NCBI GenBank assembly: GCA_017557625.1
Contig: JAFYYG010000016.1
Span: 1-64,000 of the forward strand
Length of the DNA: 64,000 nucleotides
Origin: Muribaculaceae bacterium
Lineage (GTDB): Bacteria; Bacteroidota; Bacteroidia; Bacteroidales; Muribaculaceae
Direction of reading: 5' to 3'
The notes under the pieces are model-generated. The model was not told the DNA's origin, ran no database searches, and saw only the letters and a list, made by a program, of their open reading frames with translations. The position numbers and the translations under genes are program-made. Shown here one piece after another: positions 58,682 to 64,000 of the stretch; position 1 is the stretch's first letter; each line of letters opens with the position of its first letter.

Positions 58682-59152
58682 TCATTTGTTATTTAGACTG
58701 TCAATGATGCGTTGTTTCACCATGTCTTGGTGCTCATCGTCGCCATAGTTGGCGAACGGCACAATGGAGATGCCTCCACGTGGGTTGAAATAGCCTGTCA
58801 CTTCCAGATATTTGGGATCCATCAACTTCACCAGGTCCTTCATGATGATATTCACGCAGTCCTCATGAAAATCGCCCTGATTACGGAAGCTGAACAGATA
58901 GAGTTTCAGACTCTTGCTCTCCACCATGCGCTGGCGGGGGATGTAGCGGATAATGATATGCCCAAAGTCGGGCTGACCAGTGATGGGGCACAGAGCTGTG
59001 AACTCCGGGCAGTCGAAAGTGACGACATACTCATTGTCGGGATGCAGGTTCTCAAAGGTCTCAAGCACCGCGGGATTATAGGTGTCCTCATATTTCGTCC
59101 CCTGATTTCCAAGCAGAGTTATCCCACCGGCATTTTCCTTATTTCTTGACAT
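58682..59152 (-). CDS. queF: NADPH-dependent 7-cyano-7-deazaguanine reductase
   Basis: A 156-residue short-type (type I) QueF reducing preQ0 to preQ1. [13 protein letters not shown] holds the nucleophilic Cys; E-S-K-S-L-K-L-Y is the NADPH-contact motif; F-H-E-D-C-V-N follows. It is the first gene of the leftward que cluster and has a consensus promoter (59182-59213). The leader is only about 23 bases, too short for a preQ1 riboswitch. Confidence 0.95.
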   Translation of the reverse strand: MSRNKENAGGITLLGNQGTKYEDTYNPAVLETFENLHPDNEYVVTFDCPEFTALCPITGQPDFGHIIIRYIPRQRMVESKSLKLYLFSFRNQGDFHEDCVNIIMKDLVKLMDPKYLEVTGYFNPRGGISIVPFANYGDDEHQDMVKQRIIDSLNNK

Positions 59153-59181
59153 AATACTAAGATATTATCGATTTTGCGCTG

Positions 59182-59213
59182 CAAAGGTACAAAAAAGAGA
59201 ATATATATACAAA
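59182..59213 (-). promoter_or_regulatory. que operon promoter TTTG-N20-TACCTTTG
   Basis: Minus-strand TTTG 59213-59210 and TACCTTTG 59189-59182, spacing 20, 30 bases before the queF ATG. Confidence 0.7.
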
Positions 59214-59347
59214 GAAGACAAAGAAAAACATGGCATGACACCACAAGTTGAGGAACAGCCCTCATAATAGTATGGTTATGAGGCACCCAAGCGTAGGCGT
59301 AGTTGGTGTATTGCGCCGCAAGGGCGGCGTTCGGATACAACGGCATT

Positions 59348-60415
59348 TCACACCTCCTCGCGCAGTAAATAGTTGTTACGCAGAGATTCAAATAGATGTG
59401 GCGCCGCTTTCAGGGTGGCGGTGTCGTGAAGGGGGTTATAGCTATCCATAATGAGTTGGGGCGTCATATCGTTGGCACCGAGCAGGGGCTTATCAACCTC
59501 AGGCACAGGCAAATTCCAGCCGAAATAGCGGTTTAGTGCCTCTATCACCATCGCTGTGCCACGCATTTTGCCCTGACGGCTGTAGCCTGCTATATGCGGG
59601 GTTGCCACAAAGGCCTTGTCGAGCAGCTCTTGGCTTATCGCTGGCTCGTTTTCCCAACAGTCGAGCGCCACGTCGCCCTGCCAGCGCAGCAGTGCCTCGT
59701 TGTCGCACACCGCCCCCCGGGCTGCGTTGAGAATCAGTTCGCAATGTTTCAAGCCTTGCAGGAAAGCCTTGTCACACAGGTGCCAAGTGGGATATTTGCC
59801 ATCCTTGGTTAGCGGTGTGTGAAAGGTGATAATGTCGCACTCATGCTGTAAGCAGTGGAGAGTAGAGAGTTGAGAGTGATTTTCAGTGGAGGGTGGAGAG
59901 TGGAGAGTGGAGAGGTCGTTCCCCGATTCCCGATCCCCGATTCCCGATCCCCGTGCGTAGCACTCTGCGAGAGGTGGATCGTTGAGCAAGATGCGGTAGC
60001 CCAACTGTTGTGCCCAACGCGCCACAATGCTCCCCACATGGCCCACGCCCACCACGCCAAGGGTGATGGGATGTGTCACATGATTAGCCTGCATCCACTG
60101 CAAGATGGTGGCGTGCACCCACTGTGCCACTGCCGGGGCGTTGCAGCCTGGAGCGTTAACCACCGTGATACCGTGACTGTGGCAGTAATCTAGGTCGATA
60201 TGATCGGTGCCGATGGTTGCTGTGCCGATGAATTCCAACTTGCTGCCCTCAAGCAGCGCGCAATCGCAGCGGGTGCGGGTGCGGGTAAGCAACACATCAG
60301 CATCACGCACCACGTCGCTAGTAATCTCATTGCCAGGCACATAAAGCACTTCCTGAGCCACTTGTTCAAGAACACCTTTGAGATAAGGGATTTTGCTGTC
60401 GGCAACAATCTTCAT
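59348..60415 (-). CDS. pdxB: Erythronate-4-phosphate dehydrogenase with an in-frame repeat insertion
   Basis: A 355-residue D-isomer-specific 2-hydroxyacid dehydrogenase of pyridoxal phosphate synthesis. The start M-K-I-V-A-D-S-K-I-P-Y is typical of PdxB. The NAD fold has G-V-V-G-V-G-H-V-G-S, and catalytic regions are N-A-A-R-G-A-V-C-D, W-E-N-E-P and T-P-H-I-A-G-Y-S. Between N-D-P-P-L-A-E and C-D-I-I-T-F-H-T-P-L it carries about 34 extra residues (153-186) encoded by GGATCGGGAATCG- and GGAGAGTGGAGAG-type repeats that elsewhere are intergenic. The insertion keeps the frame. Whether the enzyme stays active is unknown, but the rest is intact. A palindrome and repeats lie upstream. Confidence 0.92.
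   Translation of the reverse strand: MKIVADSKIPYLKGVLEQVAQEVLYVPGNEITSDVVRDADVLLTRTRTRCDCALLEGSKLEFIGTATIGTDHIDLDYCHSHGITVVNAPGCNAPAVAQWVHATILQWMQANHVTHPITLGVVGVGHVGSIVARWAQQLGYRILLNDPPLAECYARGSGIGDRESGNDLSTLHSPPSTENHSQLSTLHCLQHECDIITFHTPLTKDGKYPTWHLCDKAFLQGLKHCELILNAARGAVCDNEALLRWQGDVALDCWENEPAISQELLDKAFVATPHIAGYSRQGKMRGTAMVIEALNRYFGWNLPVPEVDKPLLGANDMTPQLIMDSYNPLHDTATLKAAPHLFESLRNNYLLREEV
59858..59959. repeat. Simple repeats inserted inside pdxB
   Basis: GTGGAGAGTGGAGAGTGGAG and related copies (59860-59915) adjoin CCCCGATTCCCGATCCCCG copies (59921-59952). They match the spacer repeats at 18027-18075, 25789-25825, 46900-46930 and 54070-54120. Confidence 0.9.
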
Positions 60416-60416
60416 C

Positions 60417-60464
60417 TAAACACTAAACTCTAACTCTAAACACTAAACTTCAAGTTAACTTGAA
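60417..60464. repeat. CTAAACACTAAACT repeat and 16-bp palindrome
   Basis: Degenerate AACACTAAACTCTAACTCT copies, then TTCAAGTTAACTTGAA (60449-60464), a perfect palindrome four bases from the stop codon of the membrane protein gene. It may end that transcript. Confidence 0.7.
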
Positions 60465-60467
60465 TAA

Positions 60468-61457
60468 TCACACTAACGCCATTGCCACGATATAGACTGT
60501 GAGCATCGCCACCATGAGCCACATTGTCACTGGTTGGCGTGTCTCATGCCTAGTGATAACATACCAATGCCCAAACTGGATAGCGAAACACATGTTCATC
60601 ATAGGCAAGTAGAACAGAAAGTCGTTATAATCCACCAGCATCATAAGCAACACAAAGACGGACAGAGCCACAAAGAAATTATTGTAGGCTCGCACATGCA
60701 CGCTGTAGTTGAGCATCGTCTTGAAGTTGCCCACGGTGAGCAGCACGGTCAACGCGGTGGTGGCGATGGCGATAGATATCGCCCAGCTCTTACCGGGATA
60801 AGACGGTACGCTAGTCCAAACCTGCGAAAACTCGGGGGCATTAAACGAAGTGAAGCTCTCGAGGCCTGTGCCGAGGGCTATCCAGTAGGGCGTAGCCAGG
60901 CCAAAAAATATCGCCAAAACAGCCTTCACATTTAACGCGCGCATATAAGCGAAACCCACGATAAACAGCGGAACGAGCAGCAGGAATACATAGTGGTATA
61001 TCGAGAAAAACGACAGCAGCGCCATTATCAGGAACACTCCCTGCGATGCCATCTGCTGCTTGCCGTAGAGGTCAAACAGGAAGAACAGGGCGATTACCAC
61101 CACCAGACACATCGCCGTGCCGGCAAAAAAGCGGGTGCTCAAAAAAGGATTCATGCCCTGCAGCAACACAAACACCGACGCAAAGACAAAGCAGTTGTAG
61201 GTCTTGATGTAGCGGTACATGATATTGAGCGTGACAAGCAGCACGCCAATCACAATGTTGCACAGCACTGCCACAAAGCATGAGGTGTCGTTACTCGAAA
61301 TCCAAGAGGCAATGTTGTGCAGTGTGCCATAGCCACGCTGAGGCACCTCGAAATTGCCGCTAGCGATGACCGACAAAATCACCATCACCAACAGCGACAA
61401 TCCAAAAAAGCCGCGATTGTTGAAATAATCTACTATGTAACTGCCCTTCTTTGCCAT
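60468..61457 (-). CDS. Polytopic membrane protein, unknown function
   Basis: A 329-residue protein with about ten hydrophobic segments and few charged loops. The start M-A-K-K-G-S-Y-I-V-D-Y-F-N-N-R-G-F-F is followed directly by a membrane span. Motifs such as G-M-N-P-F-L-S-T-R-F-F-A-G-T and F-S-I-Y-H-Y-V-F-L-L-L-V-P-L are visible. It resembles Bacteroidetes-specific integral membrane proteins without known activity; I cannot name the family. It sits between the RNA methyltransferase and pdxB, same direction. Confidence 0.75.
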   Translation of the reverse strand: MAKKGSYIVDYFNNRGFFGLSLLVMVILSVIASGNFEVPQRGYGTLHNIASWISSNDTSCFVAVLCNIVIGVLLVTLNIMYRYIKTYNCFVFASVFVLLQGMNPFLSTRFFAGTAMCLVVVIALFFLFDLYGKQQMASQGVFLIMALLSFFSIYHYVFLLLVPLFIVGFAYMRALNVKAVLAIFFGLATPYWIALGTGLESFTSFNAPEFSQVWTSVPSYPGKSWAISIAIATTALTVLLTVGNFKTMLNYSVHVRAYNNFFVALSVFVLLMMLVDYNDFLFYLPMMNMCFAIQFGHWYVITRHETRQPVTMWLMVAMLTVYIVAMALV

Positions 61458-61460
61458 TGT

Positions 61461-61529
61461 TATCGTGAATCGAGAATCATGGAGGTCGCCTATGCTGCGA
61501 CTACGTCGCAGCCACTCAACACTTAAAAC
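61461..61529. repeat. GAATCGAGAATCATGG patch, hairpin and AACACTTAAAAC
   Basis: The hairpin GCTGCGAC-TAC-GTCGCAGC at 61494-61512 is a perfect 8-bp stem with a changed loop base. It is flanked by a GGATCGGGAATCG-type patch and by AACACTTAAAACTTA. Confidence 0.8.
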
Positions 61530-63149
61530 TTACTCCTCGTTTCCATTGTCAGCTTTTGCGTCGCGGCGTTTCCAGCCGTTGCGGCGACCTTTGAACACAG
61601 GGCGCTCCTTGTCCTCGCCCAGGCGGGGGCCGTGGAACGAGAAGGTGCGGCGTGGACTATCTTCTTTGTATGGTCTCTCGGTGCGGTAAACGCGTGTGCC
61701 GTCTTCACGTTCGCGCATGGGGTTAACGCCACGGTCTTCGTCCTCACGACGCTTGCGCATGGGATTCACGCCGCGGTCGCCGCGCTCTCCACCTCGCTTG
61801 AAGCTTCGTTCGCCACCACTCTTGAAGCCTCGCTCACGACGCTCTCCGTCACGTTTCTTGCTGAAGCCTCCCTCACGACGCTCTCCACGCTCTCCACCGC
61901 GCTTGAACTCACGGCGTGGCTTGTCGTCCTTGTCACGGCGAGGATATTCAGGCTTCTCGCTAGCGCGGAACTCGGTATTCTTGATGCTTCCGCCCTTGCG
62001 ACGCATATCATCGAAGCTGCCGTCAAATATCACATACTCACGCAGCTCGCACTCGATGTCACCATTGAGCAGCGGATAATGCAACGAAGCCTTCAGACCC
62101 AAGTTGTCGATAAGCTCCTTGTTTGAACCAACAATCAACCAGCAGTCGTAGCCCAAGAACACCTTCTTGAGCTTGCTGCCCAAGGTTGCATAAAGCTGTG
62201 GCAGCTCGTCGCTGGTGAGGCGCTCGCCGTAGGGCGGATTGGTGATAAGCACGCCCTTCTCGGGGGCTGCCTCCTGCTCCTCGAGCGGCACTCGCTCCAC
62301 CTCAATATATTGTGTGAGGCCAGCATTCTTGATGTTGGCGTTGCTGGCGGCAACTGCCTTACCCAGAATGTCGTAGCCGTAAATCTTGTGCTCAAACTCC
62401 CGCTCGCCGCTGTCGTCGTTGTAGATAGCGTCGAAGAGGTCGGCGTCATAGTCGGGCCACTTCTGGAAGGCATATTCCTGGCGATACACACCTGGATTGA
62501 TGTTGGCGGCTATCAACGCGGCCTCAATCAGGAACGTGCCCGAGCCGCACATAGGGTCCACGAAGTTGCTCTCGCCGTCCCAGCCACTGAGTTTGATGAT
62601 GCCCGCTGCCAGCACCTCGTTGATGGGTGCGTCGGTCTGCGCCACGCGCCAGCCGCGCTTGTAGAGTGGCTCACCCGACGAGTCGAGCGAGATGGTCACA
62701 TCATTGCCGCTGATGTGCACATTGAATTGGTAGTCAGGGGAATTGAGACGAATTGACGGACGTTTGCCGCACTGCTCCATGAAGTGGTCGGCGATGCCGT
62801 CTTTCACACGGTAGGTGACAAAGCGTGAGTGCTTGAACGACTCGCTATAGACGGTGCTGTCAATCGAGAACGTGCTGCTCTCGGTCATGATGTCTTCCCA
62901 GCGGAACTGCTTTACCTGCTCATAGAGGTCGTCGGCGTCGGTAGAAGTGAACTTGTAGATGGGTTTGAGCACCCGCAACGCCGTGCGCAGGCAGAAGTTC
63001 GCCTTATACATCATCTCCTTGTCGCCCTTAAACGACACCATGCGGCGACCCTGCAACACATCCTGCGCGCCTAGCGCCGTCAGCTCATCACTCAACACGC
63101 CCTCCAGCCCCTGGAAGGTCTTAGCAACCATTTCAAATGTCTCACTCAT
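61530..63149 (-). CDS. THUMP-domain 23S rRNA methyltransferase (RlmL N-terminal type) with Arg/Gly-rich tail
   Basis: A 539-residue protein. The N-terminal THUMP/ferredoxin-like region (about 1-165) starts M-V-A-K-T-F-Q-G-L-E-G-V-L. The class I methyltransferase domain (about 165-385) has F-V-D-P-M-C-G-S-G-T-F-L-I-E-A-A and the N6-adenine/guanine-N2 motif I-T-N-P-P-Y-G-E-R-L. It matches RlmL (m2G2445-type) without the RlmK half. Residues about 390-539 form a long disordered tail rich in R, G, E and K with R-G-G-E-R-G repeats and a duplicated D-R-G-V-N-P-M-R, probably RNA-binding. The promoter -7 TACCTTTG is at 63324. Confidence 0.9.
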   Translation of the reverse strand: MSETFEMVAKTFQGLEGVLSDELTALGAQDVLQGRRMVSFKGDKEMMYKANFCLRTALRVLKPIYKFTSTDADDLYEQVKQFRWEDIMTESSTFSIDSTVYSESFKHSRFVTYRVKDGIADHFMEQCGKRPSIRLNSPDYQFNVHISGNDVTISLDSSGEPLYKRGWRVAQTDAPINEVLAAGIIKLSGWDGESNFVDPMCGSGTFLIEAALIAANINPGVYRQEYAFQKWPDYDADLFDAIYNDDSGEREFEHKIYGYDILGKAVAASNANIKNAGLTQYIEVERVPLEEQEAAPEKGVLITNPPYGERLTSDELPQLYATLGSKLKKVFLGYDCWLIVGSNKELIDNLGLKASLHYPLLNGDIECELREYVIFDGSFDDMRRKGGSIKNTEFRASEKPEYPRRDKDDKPRREFKRGGERGERREGGFSKKRDGERRERGFKSGGERSFKRGGERGDRGVNPMRKRREDEDRGVNPMREREDGTRVYRTERPYKEDSPRRTFSFHGPRLGEDKERPVFKGRRNGWKRRDAKADNGNEE

Positions 63150-63173
63150 AATTGTCTCAATATGTTTTAGTTA

Positions 63174-63315
63174 TTCCAGTTAAACTGGAAGTTTAATGTT
63201 TAGAGTTTAGTGTTTAGAAGCATTGACGCCTCCTGTGACGAGGTCGTTTCTCTAACCTCTAACCAATAACCTCTAACCTTCAAATTCTTAAGTGTTCAGC
63301 ACTTCAGAATTTGAA
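63174..63315. repeat. Two palindromes around TTTAGTGTTTAG and CTAACCAATAACC repeats
   Basis: TTCCAGTTAAACTGGAA (63174-63190) and a 16-bp stem TTCAAATTCTTAAGTG with loop TTCAG (63279-63315, one mismatch). Between them are TTTAGAGTTTAGTGTTTAG and CTCTAACCAATAACCTCTAA copies. All lie in the leader of the methyltransferase gene. Confidence 0.75.
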
Positions 63316-63323
63316 ATATAGTG

Positions 63324-63331
63324 CAAAGGTA
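63324..63331 (-). promoter_or_regulatory. -7 box TACCTTTG before the rRNA methyltransferase
   Basis: Exact TAnnTTTG on the minus strand, 175 bases upstream of the gene. No TTTG at the ideal distance. The leader includes both palindromes. Confidence 0.45.
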
Positions 63332-63537
63332 CTCCTTTTTACCGAAATAAACCACCCAATTCACACTAATTTTCAACACCGCTAATTTTTTCAGACAATT
63401 AAATACAATTAAAAACAATTTTTTTCATTAAGGACAATTTACACTGTGCACTAACTAAACGAATTTGAGCGAAACATAAAAGACACACAATGCCCACCAT
63501 ACATAATAATCAAACGATTAGAAACGACTAGAAACAA

Positions 63538-63899
63538 CAAACCACAAATTACACGGATTATCACCAACTCTGCAACAAAAAATTTAGCACACTAATTAAA
63601 CGAATTAAAACTAATTTTGAATAGCATTTAAAATGCTCTCAGACTCAGATCTTAGACAGAAGAACATAATCCCCACGCTTGGCGGGACATAAGAACACAT
63701 TTATGTTCTTTTTCTACCAACTATCACTTTTTTGATTTCAAAAAGTCGCACCTATCGGAACCCAAAAGCCTCGCAAGCTCGGGTATTTTCAAACGACCAA
63801 AAACGATTAAAAAAAACTGCACATTCACAACAAACCACAAATTACACGGATTATTACAAAAAACCGCCACAATAATTTAGCACACTAATTAAACGAATT
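63538..63899. repeat. Direct repeat of about 70 bases, 293 bases apart
   Basis: 63538-63607 and 63831-63899 both begin CAAACCACAAATTACACGGA and end AGCACACTAATTAAACGAAT, with diverged middles. The end segment also occurs at 15421, 16665 (inverted) and 63447. Confidence 0.8.
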
Positions 63900-63985
63900 G
63901 GAACGAAGGTTGGGGCCACCATGCCATAATCGGGACAGTTGAAAAAAAGTTATAATGATTATTTTTCAGAAAAAGATTTTTTTGT

Positions 63986-63993
63986 TAACTTTG
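63986..63993 (+). promoter_or_regulatory. -7 box TAACTTTG at the right edge
   Basis: Exact TAnnTTTG, probably serving a plus-strand gene beyond the window. Confidence 0.45.
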
Positions 63994-64000
63994 TGAGCAA

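Larger units (their letters stand above)
63150..64000. other. 851-base gene-free right end
   Basis: No coding region is supported. It contains palindromes at 63174 and 63279, the promoter box at 63324, three CACTAATTAAACGAATT-family elements (63447, 63586, 63879), a direct repeat of about 70 bases (63538 and 63831), and a promoter box at the very end. Confidence 0.6.

Noticed and set aside
58682-59213. preQ1 riboswitch before the que cluster
   Set aside because: The promoter lies only 30 bases before the queF start, leaving no room for the aptamer.
1-64000. A complete diversity-generating retroelement in the window
   Set aside because: No reverse transcriptase, accessory protein or template repeat could be found in any frame; only the target-like end of the kinase gene is present.

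Overview
The window looks like a chromosomal segment of a gut-type member of the Bacteroidales (Prevotellaceae or Muribaculaceae-like). The evidence is BspA-type leucine-rich repeat proteins, a dockerin-like C-terminus, many Bacteroidetes-style lipoproteins, an OprO/P-type porin, and repeated matches to the Bacteroidetes promoter TTTG-N20-TAnnTTTG. Genus and species cannot be fixed from the sequence alone.

Layout. 1-3.2 kb: the 3' end of a secreted LRR/dockerin protein, then three tandem paralogs that share a cysteine-rich N-terminal domain (a fourth lies at 48 kb). 3.4-5.2 kb: an AAA-type ATPase and a PFL-activase-like radical SAM enzyme behind an operator-like nested palindrome. 5.3-14.8 kb (leftward): an aminopeptidase P, a membrane protein kinase fused to an FGE-sulfatase domain with a tail resembling a diversity-generating-retroelement variable region, mfd, and a C-terminal processing protease. 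15.1-15.4 kb: two identical tRNA-Asn genes and a terminator. 15.7-25.8 kb (rightward): an LRR protein, porin, Dcu-type dicarboxylate carrier, C69 dipeptidase, a 16-unit Sel1 protein, a Fic protein and ychF.

25.9-39.4 kb (leftward): a Wzx/Wzy-type exopolysaccharide locus (glycosyltransferases, radical SAM protein, acyltransferase, beta-helix protein, Wzz, Wzy, Wza, Wzx). No priming glycosyl-phosphate transferase and no UpxY-like antiterminator is visible. 39.5-49.4 kb (leftward): M28 peptidase, nadB, PBP1A, a trypsin-like protease, a LolC/E-type permease, rbfA, a YefM/YoeB-like module whose toxin is broken by a stop at codon 11, a TonB C-terminal remnant and an O-methyltransferase. 49.6-55.1 kb: small lipoproteins, a DUF3467 protein, cysS and a GT2 enzyme. 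55.5-63.1 kb (leftward): rhodanese lipoprotein, a deoxynucleotide N-hydrolase-like protein, the preQ0/queuosine genes queE, queD, queC and queF, pdxB, a polytopic membrane protein and a THUMP-domain RNA methyltransferase with an Arg/Gly-rich tail.

Two things stand out beyond the gene list. First, almost every spacer is filled with degenerate short tandem repeats (AACTGATAACTG-, GGATCGGGAATCG-, TTAAGTGTTAAG-, TTTAGTGTTTAG-, GGAGAGTGGAGAG- and AATAACCAATAAAC-like) and with small perfect palindromes. One such patch sits in frame inside pdxB. Second, the cysteine-domain family joins a conserved, probably cytosolic C-x5-C-x3-C-x2-C module to an internal signal-like segment and unrelated envelope C-termini. 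No CRISPR array, insertion sequence, prophage or rRNA was seen.
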